Assembly (NCBI RefSeq): GCF_026626705.1
Contig: NZ_JAPNKC010000001.1
Location: forward strand, 9,008,001 to 9,072,000
Length of the DNA stretch: 64,000 nt
From: Pyxidicoccus sp. MSG2
Lineage (GTDB): Bacteria; Myxococcota; Myxococcia; Myxococcales; Myxococcaceae
Reading direction: 5' to 3'
This document shows, piece by piece, positions 8,479 through 17,627 of this stretch; position 1 is the stretch's first letter, and every line of letters begins with the position of its first letter. The position numbers were made by a program, and so were the translations under genes. Under the pieces are notes generated by a model, which saw nothing but the letters and a program-made list of their open reading frames with translations, was not told the DNA's origin and did no database searches.

Positions 8479-9276
8479 ATGCACGAGCATGACCACGACG
8501 ACGGCGGGCTGGCGCAGGACCTGAAGCTGCTTGGCGCCTCCATGGAGCGCAGGACGTTGCTGCGCTTCGCCCTGGGCGCGAGCCTGCTGCCCTTGATGGG
8601 CTGCGGCGGCAGCGACTCCGGGACGGGGACGCCGGGGGACGGCTCCTGCTCGAAGATTCCGACGGAGACCGCGGGCCCGTATCCGGGCGACGGCTCCAAC
8701 GGCCCCAACGTCCTCACGGAGTCGGGCATCGTCCGGAGCGACATCCGGAGCAGCGTGGGCACGGCCACTGGGACGGCGGCGGGCATCCCGCTCACTGTCA
8801 CCCTGACGCTCGTCAACGCCTCGGGCACGTGCGAGCCGCTCCAGGGGTACGCCATCTACCTGTGGCACTGCGACCGCGAGGGCCGCTACTCGCTCTACTC
8901 CTCTGGCGTGACGAACCAGAACTACCTGCGCGGCGTGCAGGAGACGGACGCGAACGGGCAGCTCACGTTCACCACCATCTTCCCCGCCTGCTACTCGGGT
9001 CGCTGGCCGCACATCCACTTCGAAATCTATCCAGCCCTCGCGTCCGCGACGAAGGCGGGGAACAAGATTGCCGTCTCGCAGCTCGCCCTGCCGAAGGCCG
9101 CGTGCGACGAGGTGTACGCCACCACCGGCTACTCGGCGAGCGTCAGCAACCTGCGGCAGGTGAGCCTGTCGAGCGACAACGTCTTCAGTGACGGCTCCGA
9201 CTCGCAGCTGGCTACCGTTACCGGCAACACCACGGACGGTTATGTGGCGACGCTGACCGTGGCGATTGCCGTATAG
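8479..9276 (+). CDS. Intradiol ring-cleavage dioxygenase-like exported protein
   Basis: 265 residues from ATG 8479. A Tat/lipoprotein-like leader (residues 22-42: MERRTLLRF... ending LMGC) points to export and lipidation. The catalytic fold is intradiol dioxygenase: 'YAIYLWHCDREGRYSLY', then 'ETDANGQLTFTTIFPACYSGRWPHIHFEIY', which supplies the Tyr and the two His iron ligands of protocatechuate and hydroxyquinol dioxygenases. Fusion of this fold to a Tat signal is known in bacteria, and such proteins often act on host or soil aromatics outside the cytoplasm. The substrate is not inferable. It stands alone, 97 bp after the acyltransferase gene. Confidence 0.8.
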   Translation: MHEHDHDDGGLAQDLKLLGASMERRTLLRFALGASLLPLMGCGGSDSGTGTPGDGSCSKIPTETAGPYPGDGSNGPNVLTESGIVRSDIRSSVGTATGTAAGIPLTVTLTLVNASGTCEPLQGYAIYLWHCDREGRYSLYSSGVTNQNYLRGVQETDANGQLTFTTIFPACYSGRWPHIHFEIYPALASATKAGNKIAVSQLALPKAACDEVYATTGYSASVSNLRQVSLSSDNVFSDGSDSQLATVTGNTTDGYVATLTVAIAV

Positions 9277-9394
9277 GTGATGCGGGCAGAGGCATTCTGC
9301 TGACGGGTGGTCATCCGCCGCGAGCTTCCCGCCGCGAGCGGCCCGGGCTGTGCTCAGGTGCACGGCCCGGGGTTTCCCCCCTTCAGGAGGACGA

Positions 9395-9886
9395 ATGAAG
9401 CTGGAAGGTTCCTGCCACTGCCGTGGTGTGCGTTTCACCGTGGAGACGAAGCATCCCCAGCCGTTCATGCGCTGCTACTGCTCCATCTGCCGCAAGACGC
9501 AGGGCGGCGGGGGCTACGCCATCAACCTGTCCGGCGACGCGGACTCGCTCAAGGTGCGCGGCAGGCAGCACCTCAAGGTGTACCGCGCCAGCGTCAAGAA
9601 CCCGGAGGACGCGCGGGCGCACAAGAGCACGGGCCAGCGCAACTTCTGCGGCCGGTGCGGCTCGGCGCTCTGGCTCTACGACCCGACGTGGCCGGAGCTC
9701 ATCCACCCGTTCGCCTCCGCCATCGACACGCCCCTGCCGGTGCCGCCCGAGTTGGTGCACATCATGCTGGAGTTCAAGCCCGGCTGGGTCCCGGTCCACG
9801 CCAGCAAGGGGGACAAGAAGTTCAAGCGCTACCCCAAGGAATCCATCGCGCAGTGGCACCAGCGCCACGGCGTGGAGGCCGGCTGA
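9395..9886 (+). CDS. GFA/CENP-V family zinc-binding protein
   Basis: 163 residues from ATG 9395, preceded by CAGGAGG. The family zinc-ligand pattern is complete: 'GSCHCRGVRF' and 'CYCSICRKTQGGGGYAINL' near the N-terminus, then 'NFCGRCGSALWLYD'. Family members are named after glutathione-dependent formaldehyde-activating enzyme, but most have no proven activity, so I give only the family. Cytosolic, no signal. It is monocistronic by spacing. Confidence 0.85.
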   Translation: MKLEGSCHCRGVRFTVETKHPQPFMRCYCSICRKTQGGGGYAINLSGDADSLKVRGRQHLKVYRASVKNPEDARAHKSTGQRNFCGRCGSALWLYDPTWPELIHPFASAIDTPLPVPPELVHIMLEFKPGWVPVHASKGDKKFKRYPKESIAQWHQRHGVEAG

Positions 9887-10033
9887 GCGGGCAGGCGCCC
9901 AGGCCAAGGGATTTCAGGTGGTTGGCGGTGTCGGGCGAAAAATAAATGCCGTGTCGATTTCGCCAACGCTCGTTCGACGCATGGATAGAAGGCGGGGTGG
10001 CACTCCCGCCGCGAATCCACAGGAGCGACGACG

Positions 10034-10459
10034 ATGCGATTCATGGTCATCATGTACCCGGGCCCCGCCGCTGAGACGGGCGCCCTTCCCGAAGAGAAGG
10101 ATCTGGCGGAGATGGGGAAGTTCAACGAGGAGCTGGTGAAAGCCGGGGTGCTCCTCGGCGGCGAAGGACTCCACCCGAGCTCGAAGGGCGCGCGCATCCG
10201 CTTCCCCGCGGGCGGCAAGCCCACCGTGAGCGACGGCCCCTTCAGCGAGGCGAAGGAAATCGTCGGCGGCTTCTGGATGATTCAGGTGAAGTCGAAGCAG
10301 GAAGCCATCGACTGGATGAAGCGCTGCCCCGCCACGCGCGGCGAGATGATCGAGCTGCGCCAGGTGTTCGAGGCGGAGGACTTCGCGCCCAGCGACCCGT
10401 CGGGTGAGCTGCGTGCGGCCGAGCAGCGCCTGCGCGAGCAGGTGGCCGCGAAGAAGTAG
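10034..10459 (+). CDS. YciI-like (DGPF domain) protein
   Basis: 141 residues. 'MRFMVIMYPGP' and the defining 'VSDGPFSEAKEIVGGFWMIQV' show the DGPF/YciI ferredoxin-like fold. In actinobacteria and myxobacteria these often sit beside ECF sigma factors (phyH/DGPF pairs), but no sigma factor is present here. The ORF ends with a basic tail (AAKK). ATG 10034 follows 'GGAGCG'. The biochemical role is unknown for the family. Confidence 0.8.
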   Translation: MRFMVIMYPGPAAETGALPEEKDLAEMGKFNEELVKAGVLLGGEGLHPSSKGARIRFPAGGKPTVSDGPFSEAKEIVGGFWMIQVKSKQEAIDWMKRCPATRGEMIELRQVFEAEDFAPSDPSGELRAAEQRLREQVAAKK

Positions 10460-10540
10460 TCGCGCGCTCGCGCGGGAATCGGCGGACGTCACCGCGTCCG
10501 CCGAAGGGCGTGAGTCTTCTAATAGGCCCCCCGACTTGGT

Positions 10541-10625
10541 GGCTCTCCCGCACTTTGTGTAAAGATCCGCGGAGGAGGAGATAAATGGGAGTAGCCCAGA
10601 TCCGTGGCTCTTCCGCACTTCGTGT
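10541..10625 (+). repeat. Two near-identical 20-nt direct repeats resembling an ISL3-type terminal repeat
   Basis: GGCTCTCCCGCACTTTGTGT (10541-10560) and GGCTCTTCCGCACTTCGTGT (10606-10625) match at 18 of 20 positions. The GGCTCTTCC start is like the terminal inverted repeat of ISL3-family elements, and ISL3-type transposase remains lie downstream. They may mark the left end of a decayed element, duplicated or nested. The surrounding 365-bp gap (10460-10824) shows no gene. Confidence 0.45.
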
Positions 10626-10824
10626 GGTCCCCTCGAAGGAGTAGGCAGACGCGGCGAGCGTCCAGCGGGGCGAATACTCCCTGGGAATGGATACGCTGTA
10701 CTCACTTCCGGCTGCTGTCGAAGCCCGGCGTGCATTCGCCGCACGTTCGCGGAGCGCCCGCTGCGCCTCCTCCGCCCCAGTATTTCCTGAGACACCTTTC
10801 TGAGGGATAGCCTCCCCTCGAGAG

Positions 10825-11385
10825 ATGGATGTGAAGAAGCAGAAGCAGGACAGGACGACGGGGCGCGGTCGGTTCTCGGCGAAGCGGAAGAAGAAGGCCG
10901 TTCTCCGGCTGCTCAGGGACGAGGAACTCGACGCACTCTCCTGGGAGCTGGGCGTCACACGGCTGCAGTGTTGAGCGAGTAGCGAGAGAAGTTCCTGGCT
11001 GGGGTCGAGGCGAACCTCAAGAGCCGCGAGTCCGAGCTGCAGGCGACGAGATGCTGCGGCTCAAGGCCATGTAGGCGAGCTGATGATGAAGAACGAGTTG
11101 CTGGCTGAGAAGGCCTGGCTGCTGGAGGGCAACGCCAGGGTTTTTCCTGGAGGAAGTCGAGAAGATGATCGCCAGACTCTCGCCTTCCAGCGGCAAGCCG
11201 TACGGACTAGCGCTGTGACGGCCACTTGGCGTGTGCCTCGCGCCACGGTGTACTGGCACCGGGCAGGGCCCGTTGGGTGCTGGGCCCGCGCAACCACGAT
11301 GGCACCATCACCACGGAGGCTCCGGACGTCATGTGGGGCACCTACGCCTCCTTCACCGTGACGACGCTTCATGACGCAGAGGCAC
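10825..11385 (+). pseudogene. Decayed IS3-family transposase (OrfA/OrfB remnant)
   Basis: The frame from ATG 10825 reads like the OrfA of IS3-family elements: a Lys/Arg-rich start and 'AKRKKKAVLRLLRDEELDALSWELGV', a helix-turn-helix. It then shifts frame at about 10965. The homologous text continues in other frames: 'EKFLAGVEANLKSRESEL' after a TAG, then 'ELMMKNELLAEK', then 'FFLEEVEKMIARL', then 'TWRVPRATVYWHR' (HTH of OrfB), then 'EAPDVMWGTYASFTVTTLHD'. In the last piece the first catalytic Asp expected in the DDE domain (GTDAS) is Tyr. At least three frameshifts and two stops make it non-functional. Confidence 0.75.
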
Positions 11386-11862
11386 GCGGCTGGCTGCGAG
11401 AGCGCCCGTGCTCTCTGGCGAGAAATTCGGGCCCAAGGCTTTCGTGGCATCTCCCGGCAGGTCCATCGCTGGCTCCAGATGCGACGGACAGTTCCGCCTT
11501 GCACAGGAGCGCGCAGTTATCCTGGTGACAACTGGTGGTCGAAGGGCACTCGCCCTGACGCGTTTGCCTCGCCGAAGCAACTGGCATGGCTGTGCGTGAA
11601 GCGCCCCTCGGAGAGGACCTCCATGGAGGTTGCGACCCTGAAGCGTATCGAGCAGGGGGAGGCCGAGCGCGTCGTCGCATTGACTCGGCTCTTCTGTGAG
11701 GTGGGGCGCGCGGGGGCCCAGGGGCAAGGCCAACCAGGCACTGTAAGCCTTTCGAAGCGTGGCTGGGTGAGGCTCGTAGATGCGACGTGCGCGCGGTGGA
11801 AACCTTTGCGGATGGACTCGAACAGGATGGAAATGCCGTGCGGGCCGCACTGCAGGGCCATG
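11371..11862 (+). pseudogene. C-terminal fragment of an ISL3-family transposase
   Basis: The frame at 11371 reads 'ARALWREIRAQGFRG', 'QVHRWLQMRRTVP', then 'SPKQLAWLCVKRPSERTSMEVATL' and 'IEQGEAERVVALTRLFCE'. After a frameshift near 11742 it continues 'KPFEAWLGEARRCDVRAVETF' and 'DGLEQDGNAVRAAL'. This order is that of ISL3-family DDE transposase C-termini. The N-terminal zinc-finger and first catalytic regions are missing. The fragment stops within 20 bp of the end of the ABC1-kinase gene, so the insertion or its decay set that boundary. Confidence 0.7.
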
Positions 11863-11881
11863 CCCGTGCTTCTTGCGGTCG

Positions 11882-13255
11882 TCAGGCCGCACGACCAGAT
11901 TCGACGAGGCGCTCCAACTCCGCGAAGAGCGCCGCCCGTGCCGAAGCATCGAGTGGCTGGGCGGGAAGCTGGAGGAGATACTCGACGGCTTCCTTCTGGA
12001 ATGGAAGCCGCGGGTCCAGCACCTTCGCAACGCCTTCGAACGCGAGCAGCGAAAGAATGGCCAGCGTGAACTCGGTGGAGCCGCGAATCTGGAAGCGCCG
12101 TTGCAGGTCGAACAGCCCGGCGGCAAAGCGCGAGACCTCGAACTCGCCGACGGCAAGCCCCGAGAACCGCTGCATCATCGCTTCGACTTCCCGCTCATAC
12201 CGGGCGAGGTCGAGCGTCCCGGGCACCTGGGTGGCGGATTCCAGGATCAGGCCGGCACACTGCCGGGCATCGCCAGTGGCCATCGCGAAGAAGAAGCTCC
12301 GGAAGCGCTGGCGGGCGTCCGGTGGCAGCCGGGCGACCAGGCCAAAGTCAATCAGAGTTGTTTCTCCGCTGGCGCTGAAGAAAACATTGCCTCCGTGGAG
12401 ATCCGCATGGACGAAGCCGTCCTTGAAGATCATCTGATACAGCATCCGGAGGCCTGCCTTCACGGCGGCGCTTCGCTCAGAGGGGGACAGCTCCAGCTCT
12501 TCGAGCGGTACAAGCCCCGGCAGGAACTCCATCGTGAGGACGTCCGAGGTGCACAGTTCGGGCACGAGTCGTGGGACCCTTATGGAAGGAAGGTTCTTCG
12601 CGAACGTCAGGTTGCTGTCTGCTTCTCTTCGCAGGTCCACCTGCGCGGCGAGGGCGCCCTCAAGCTCATCCATCAGCTCCCTCCACGGGAGCGCGGTCAT
12701 CCCCGGACACCGGGCCGCGAGCCAAGCCGCCAAGCGCAGGATCCTGAAGTCGGCAGCAAGGTATTCTGCAAGCCCGGGCCGGCGTACCTTGACAGCCACG
12801 ATGCTTCCATCCTTGAGCACCGCGCGATGCACCTGAGCGATGCTGCCCGTTGCGACAGGAGTCGCGTCGAACTGCAGGAAGATCTCACCCTGCGCGCGAC
12901 CCAGGCTTCGCTCGACTGCAGCGATGACCCGCCCGGTGGGCACAGCCCTCAGGCGATGGCGGAGCCGACGCAAGGCCAGGGCCACCTCGGGCCCGATGAC
13001 GTCGGGCCGGGCGCACAGCAGTTGACCGACCTTGATGAAGAGGGGGCCTAGTCTCTCCAGCGTGCGGGCCAGCCTGGCGCCGAGCTCGGCCGCCGTGCCG
13101 CGCGCAATGCCCAGCCGTGCCGTCGTCCGAACAGCGAGCCATGCCAGAGCGCCTGTGACGACCCAGAAGATGTGAGCCGTCCTCCACGCCCGCGCAGCCA
13201 CCAGCCAGAAGCCGCAGCGGCGCCCGGGGCGCGTGGCACACTCGAAAAGCGTCAT
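11882..13255 (-). CDS. AarF/UbiB/ABC1-family atypical kinase
   Basis: 457 residues from ATG 13255. Family landmarks are all present: the KxGQ helix (LGPLFIKVGQLLCARPDVI, K75/G77/Q78), the Ala-rich loop (VATGSIAQVHRA), the VAVK-type Lys (K156), the catalytic HADLHGGN (283-290) and DFG (303-305). Most members support ubiquinone or lipid metabolism through ATPase or kinase activity. An N-terminal hydrophobic stretch (about 28-45) could tether it to the membrane. Its ATG overlaps the stop of the Dyp peroxidase gene by 4 bp (ATGA), so the two are translationally coupled. A functional link to oxidation chemistry is inferred from that coupling. Confidence 0.85.
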   Translation of the reverse strand: MTLFECATRPGRRCGFWLVAARAWRTAHIFWVVTGALAWLAVRTTARLGIARGTAAELGARLARTLERLGPLFIKVGQLLCARPDVIGPEVALALRRLRHRLRAVPTGRVIAAVERSLGRAQGEIFLQFDATPVATGSIAQVHRAVLKDGSIVAVKVRRPGLAEYLAADFRILRLAAWLAARCPGMTALPWRELMDELEGALAAQVDLRREADSNLTFAKNLPSIRVPRLVPELCTSDVLTMEFLPGLVPLEELELSPSERSAAVKAGLRMLYQMIFKDGFVHADLHGGNVFFSASGETTLIDFGLVARLPPDARQRFRSFFFAMATGDARQCAGLILESATQVPGTLDLARYEREVEAMMQRFSGLAVGEFEVSRFAAGLFDLQRRFQIRGSTEFTLAILSLLAFEGVAKVLDPRLPFQKEAVEYLLQLPAQPLDASARAALFAELERLVESGRAA

Positions 13256-14532
13256 GGAAGGCTTCTCAGGAAGGTGAGACTGGGGGAGAAGAAATATCCG
13301 CCGCCCAGCAGATGTATGACATCACCAAAGTCCACCGTCTTTCCTGGAGGAGAATGGAGCCCGGCGCCCTCTCGTCCGGCCAGGGGATCCGCGCCTGCTC
13401 CACGCATCGGATGGTGGGGAGCATTCATCCAGTGAGCCTGGATGTGCTCGAACTGCTCCTCGATGCTGGCCTGATAGCACATGAACAACAGCCCCACTCC
13501 AGTGGCGGGGGGCGGCAGACCTCTTGCCTGGGGATGGAGGTCCGGCCGAACGCCATAGGTCATCCCCCTGCGTACGATGCGGCGGTCCGGGACCAGTTCA
13601 CCCGAACCCTGGGGGCGGGCCCGGCGGGGATTGGCCTTTCGGATGTGGGCATTCAAAGGACAGCCGAGCCCCTGCGCGTCATGGTCATAGTTGAAGTCGT
13701 TGACTGTCGTGCCTGTGCTCCTCGGCTGGCCGTGGAAGAGCACCGGCTGCCCGTCCCGGAACCGCCCTATCGCGAGCGCCCCGACGAGTTCACGGTCCAT
13801 GTTCGTTCTCCTGGAGATTGCTTCGACGTGCTGTCGCCAGCGAGCGACGTTCTGCTCCAGCTTCCTGAACACCAGATAGCTGCCGAAGTGGCCGGAGGCT
13901 CCAGGCTCGTGCGCCAGGAGCAGTTCGCGTGAAGCGGATGGGTCCCAGTGTCTGTAGTATCGGGTGTGGATCAGGTCTCCACCGATAAGGGGCTGGCTGA
14001 TGCCGTCGGCATAACCGAAATGCTCGATAGGCTTGCCCTCCAGGAACAGCTGCGTCGCGGGTTCGTCAATCACGAGATCGATGCCCGCGTCCGCCACCTC
14101 TAGCTGGAATGACATCACGTCCCTGGTGAGTGCGCTCCTGCTGTCATTGGCGATGATCACCAGGGCATGGATGTCCTCGCGCTGGTAGCCCTGGCTCCAC
14201 TTCGAGGCAGGCGGATCATTCAGCTTCTCCGCGCGGTTCCTCATGTCGTGCCGGAAGGCCTCGCTCTGGGGCGCGGGCATCCCCAGCCGCTCGTAGCCTC
14301 GGTAGGTCAGGAGCACCGAGCGGAACGACTGGTCAAGAAGCCGTGCATCGCTCAGGTGCTCCCAGCCGCTGGAGATCTTTGTGGATGCGAACTCCCTGAG
14401 CCAGGTGCGCGCCCGCGTCGCGGAGAGCGGGAACGAGAGGAACAGGTGATGGGCATGGGTGCGCCCATGGGCCCGCACGATGCCGCCTTGCAGGTCACTC
14501 AACCAGGGGCGTAACTCTTCAAGAGTTGTCAT
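13252..14532 (-). CDS. Dyp-type haem peroxidase
   Basis: About 426 residues. The start is either ATG 14532 or the GTG two codons earlier at 14538; neither has a strong ribosome binding site. The Dyp hallmarks are present: GxxDG in 'FGYADGISQP' (Asp near residue 178) and the proximal-ligand motif 'CPLNAHIRKANPR' (His near 298). There is no Tat or Sec signal, so it should be cytosolic. It would use H2O2 to oxidise bulky substrates. The gene lies 35 bp after the unknown gene at 14568-15857 and overlaps the kinase gene, so the three form one operon. Confidence 0.85.
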   Translation of the reverse strand: MTTLEELRPWLSDLQGGIVRAHGRTHAHHLFLSFPLSATRARTWLREFASTKISSGWEHLSDARLLDQSFRSVLLTYRGYERLGMPAPQSEAFRHDMRNRAEKLNDPPASKWSQGYQREDIHALVIIANDSRSALTRDVMSFQLEVADAGIDLVIDEPATQLFLEGKPIEHFGYADGISQPLIGGDLIHTRYYRHWDPSASRELLLAHEPGASGHFGSYLVFRKLEQNVARWRQHVEAISRRTNMDRELVGALAIGRFRDGQPVLFHGQPRSTGTTVNDFNYDHDAQGLGCPLNAHIRKANPRRARPQGSGELVPDRRIVRRGMTYGVRPDLHPQARGLPPPATGVGLLFMCYQASIEEQFEHIQAHWMNAPHHPMRGAGADPLAGREGAGLHSPPGKTVDFGDVIHLLGGGYFFSPSLTFLRSLP

Positions 14533-14567
14533 GGGCACACAGCCTCGGAGGGGCGCTCCTTAGGAGG

Positions 14568-15857
14568 TCATCTCGCGAAAGCGGAGCTCTTCTGCGGGCC
14601 AGGAGGGGTGCGGTTGACGACAGCGCCCGACAGGTCCGTGTACATCTCCATGCCGTTGATCTCTATCTGGTCGTCACCATCCACATCCACGGCCACCGAG
14701 CGGAACTCTCCGAAGAACCACCCGTTGGCGTAGGGCTCCTTCACGATCTGCAGGAGGTTGTCCAGCGGCACCTTGCGGTCACGCGCGATGATGGTGTTCA
14801 TCCTGGCAGGACCAAAGAAGAGGCCGCGGACGGACTGGACGTACGGATACGCGACGTTCGGGTTCGTTACGATGTGGGTCTCGGCATGGCGCAGCAGCTG
14901 TGTCTCGACATTGACGACGCCCTCCGAGGCATCGCCGATACGGCCCGAGAGGTAGAGGGGCTGTGGCCCGCGCGACGAGTAGTAATGCGCCATGGCATTA
15001 CCCCCCATGCTGCGTGACATGCCCTGGAACAGATAGCCTTGGACGTGATCGGAGCCGTCCCCGAGCGTGTTGGCCGCGACCTTCTGGATGACAAGATTGT
15101 CATAGAAGGAATTCTGACCGACAGCTGCGGTCAGGTCCCCGACGAGGGCGCGCTGCGCGATGGGACCTGCCGCGAAGGAATACCAGTTGAACGCGGTGGG
15201 GCTGGCCCCTCTCGCGCTGTACGAGGGCTCCGCCGAGCCTCCTCCGTAGGGGCTCGCGGCGGGAGTATATGCACTGGTCCCGGAACGCGTGCCCAGCGGG
15301 GTTGTCTTCGCCGCCATGTACGGAGGGGGAAGGGGCTCCTCGCCCCTGGGGCCGTATTTGTATTCCCGGAAGACGACCGTCCCGTGGATCGTGAGGGGGA
15401 GCGTCACCGCATAGCCAAACTCGGACTTGATCGAGCGGACTGGCCGCGGGTCGACCCAGTCGGTCCTGCCTTGCGATTCATAGATGAGGTGCTGCTTCCA
15501 GCTGTGGACATTGCCGTCATCGTCCCCACGGAGGCTCTGCTGCAGGAGCTTCGTCTCCCCGAGCTTCAGCAGGCCCCAGGATGCCGACCGCCGCAGCACC
15601 GCCTCCTTTGCCTCTGTCGCGACGGTGTAGAGCAGATCCGGCAGCTTTTCCGAGCGTTGCTTGGGCGTCTGACGATAGATGAGCTCCCACATCGATTGGT
15701 CGCGGGTCGTTGCATCGTTCTTCGCATGGCCAGCGCTGCTCAGTAACTCGTCCGCATCCTGCTCAAACAATGGGCTCGCGGACTGGTCGTGTGGGAATGG
15801 TCCCATGTCTGCAGTGCGATCAATTCCAGCGCACAGAGCATTCAGTCGGCTTTGCAT
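14568..15857 (-). CDS. Unknown protein, first gene of the peroxidase operon
   Basis: 429 residues; ATG 15857 has GAAGGTGGA just upstream and is preferred over GTG 15866. I do not recognise the family. Seen: no signal peptide, an N-terminal helical part with 'RDQSMWELIYRQTPKQRSEK', a middle section with a Pro/Gly/Tyr-rich insert (about 185-225), and a C-terminal part with 'VDVDGDDQIEINGMEMYTDL', which looks like an EF-hand-like or strand-turn element. No catalytic motif stands out. Being first in a Dyp peroxidase/ABC1 kinase operon, it may be the cargo or substrate-side partner of the peroxidase. That is a guess from position only. Confidence 0.65.
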   Translation of the reverse strand: MQSRLNALCAGIDRTADMGPFPHDQSASPLFEQDADELLSSAGHAKNDATTRDQSMWELIYRQTPKQRSEKLPDLLYTVATEAKEAVLRRSASWGLLKLGETKLLQQSLRGDDDGNVHSWKQHLIYESQGRTDWVDPRPVRSIKSEFGYAVTLPLTIHGTVVFREYKYGPRGEEPLPPPYMAAKTTPLGTRSGTSAYTPAASPYGGGSAEPSYSARGASPTAFNWYSFAAGPIAQRALVGDLTAAVGQNSFYDNLVIQKVAANTLGDGSDHVQGYLFQGMSRSMGGNAMAHYYSSRGPQPLYLSGRIGDASEGVVNVETQLLRHAETHIVTNPNVAYPYVQSVRGLFFGPARMNTIIARDRKVPLDNLLQIVKEPYANGWFFGEFRSVAVDVDGDDQIEINGMEMYTDLSGAVVNRTPPGPQKSSAFAR

Positions 15858-16082
15858 TATATCCACCTTCGGTCGTGCTGCGTGATGGTGGCTGGTCGGA
15901 TGCGCCCCAAGAACTCCAATTCAGCGCCAGCAGACACCGCACACTTTACTATGAGTGTGTCTGTGAAGGCAATGAGAGCGGAGCCTTCCGCCCTGATGGG
16001 CGCGGCCCCCGCTGCGCAAGGGCCCTTGGAAGCCATGGGTGTCGCCATCACGCCCCTGGGTTGGGGATGTTAGGTTGCAGTG

Positions 16083-16352
16083 ATGCCACGGGTCACATTC
16101 ACCTCAACCCTCCAGCGTCACGTGGAGTGCCCCTCGGAAGTCGTGGGCGGGACAACCGTGCGCGAAGCCCTCGAGCCTTACTTCGCGGGGCACCCATTGG
16201 TGCGCAGCTACGTCCTCGACGAGCAGGGCGCTCTACGACGGCACGTTGTCATCTTCGTGAATGGGCATCAGCTTCGCGACCGCGCAGGGCAGACGATGCT
16301 CGTCGGCGAGGACTTCGAAATCCATGTGATGCAGGCGCTGTCGGGATGCTGA
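16083..16352 (+). CDS. MoaD/ThiS-family ubiquitin-like protein
   Basis: 89 residues from ATG 16083 (GTG one codon earlier is possible). The beta-grasp text 'TTVREALEPYFAGHPLVRSYVLDEQGALRRHVVIFVNG' and 'LVGEDFEIHVMQALSGC' fit the MoaD/ThiS family. The C-terminus is Ser-Gly-Cys rather than the Gly-Gly needed for adenylation and thiocarboxylation, so sulfur-carrier function is doubtful. Its end overlaps the start of the BNR-repeat gene by 7 bp. From memory, MoaD-like genes are often found beside such BNR/sialidase-like genes. Confidence 0.75.
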   Translation: MPRVTFTSTLQRHVECPSEVVGGTTVREALEPYFAGHPLVRSYVLDEQGALRRHVVIFVNGHQLRDRAGQTMLVGEDFEIHVMQALSGC

Positions 16353-17172
16353 AAATGTCGGATCGCATTCTCGTGGCAACGCGCAAGGGTCTGTCTAACG
16401 TGCGTCGCACGGAGCAAGGCTGGCGCATTGCCAGCACATCATTCCTGGGCGACCTCGTATCGGTGGTTGCCATGGATGTGGTGCGGGGGCGCCTCTACGC
16501 CGCGCTGGGCCTGGGCCACTTCGGAGTGAAGCTGCGCGCATCCGATGATGGCGGCAGGCACTGGACGGACCTGCCGGCACCAGCAGGGAACTCATCGTCG
16601 GAGTCTCGTGCGGCGGCGTCTGGCTCACTCGCGATGGAGGAGAGAGCTGGGAGGTGACGAGCCGAGGCATGTTCGCCGACTACATGCCACCGGAGCGGCG
16701 CGATGACCCATCCATCCAGGACCCGCACCGCATTGTACGCTGCGTCAGGCACCCCAGTCGCCTGTGGGTACAGCACCACAATGGTGTCTTCCGCTCCGAT
16801 GACGCCGGGAGGAGTTGGGTGGGCATTCCTGAGAGCGCGCCCAGCGTGTTCGGGTTCGCCATGGCGGTCCACCCGGACGTCGCCTAGCGCGTCCCTGCCG
16901 TCAAGGACGAGCAGCGGATTCCAGTCAATGCGGGCGTCGTCGTGTCGCGCACGCGCGACGGTGGTGCGAGCTGGGAGGTGCTGTGTGAGGGGCTCCCGCA
17001 GGAGTACGCCTACGGCCTCACGCTTCGGCATACGCTTGACGTGGACGCCACCGGAGAGCGCCTCGCATTTGGGAGCACCACCGGCTCACTCTGGGCTTCC
17101 GAGAACGGCGGCGACTCGTGGATCCACGTCTCCGCACACCTTCCGCCCATCTACGCGGTCCGCTTTGCCTGA
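16346..17172 (+). pseudogene. Decayed BNR/Asp-box (exo-alpha-sialidase-like) propeller protein
   Basis: The frame from ATG 16346 reads 'DRILVATRKGL', 'LGHFGVKLRASDDGGRHW' and then breaks near 16585. Homologous text resumes in another frame with 'LIVGVSCGGVWLTRDGGESW', 'ADYMPPERRDDPSIQDPHRI' and 'HHNGVFRSDDAGRSW'. A TAG at about 16885 interrupts it, and it ends 'RLAFGSTTGSLWASENGGDSW' up to the stop at 17172. Asp-boxes (S.DGG..W) repeat through it. Compared with my memory of about 370-residue relatives, roughly 90-100 residues are missing at the frameshift, so an internal deletion accompanied it. Confidence 0.75.
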
Positions 17173-17627
17173 GGAGTGGCGCTCCCGCGGCGGCGACGAG
17201 GCAGCGCAGGAGGAGCCTGTCAGCGAAGCATGGCCTACAGTCCGGACAGCTTGCGGTTCTTCTCCTTCAGCCACGCTCACACTGCCAATCTCTTCTGCGC
17301 AGTGGGGCCAAAGGGGGCCAAAGGCGGGCTGGCATTTCGTGAAGGCCACGCCTGACAGAAAGAGTCCGGCGTTTGCGGAGGCCTGCGGGACATTACAAAT
17401 AGGTATCCGGATGCCATCCCCACGCCAATGTCTGACAAGCGCCGCTGTCTGAACGTTGCGCGCTAAACAAACTCCATGGACTGCCGGGCAGCTATTCCGT
17501 TTCCATAGCGATCTGACAGTCTCTCACATCTCAAGAGTCAGTGTCTGTCGAGGGACTACTCGCCCACGCCAAGCACAGACTTCAATATGGAGAGGTTCGC
17601 CAGCCACTGGCCAAGGAGTGACACACC
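17173..17627. other. Intergenic region, no supported gene
   Basis: 455 bp between the pseudogene and the di-heme oxidoreductase gene. Short ORFs exist but none has a ribosome binding site or a recognisable product. The last 200 bp are less GC-rich than the rest and probably carry the promoter of the operon that starts at 17628; I cannot name clear -35/-10 boxes. Confidence 0.4.
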
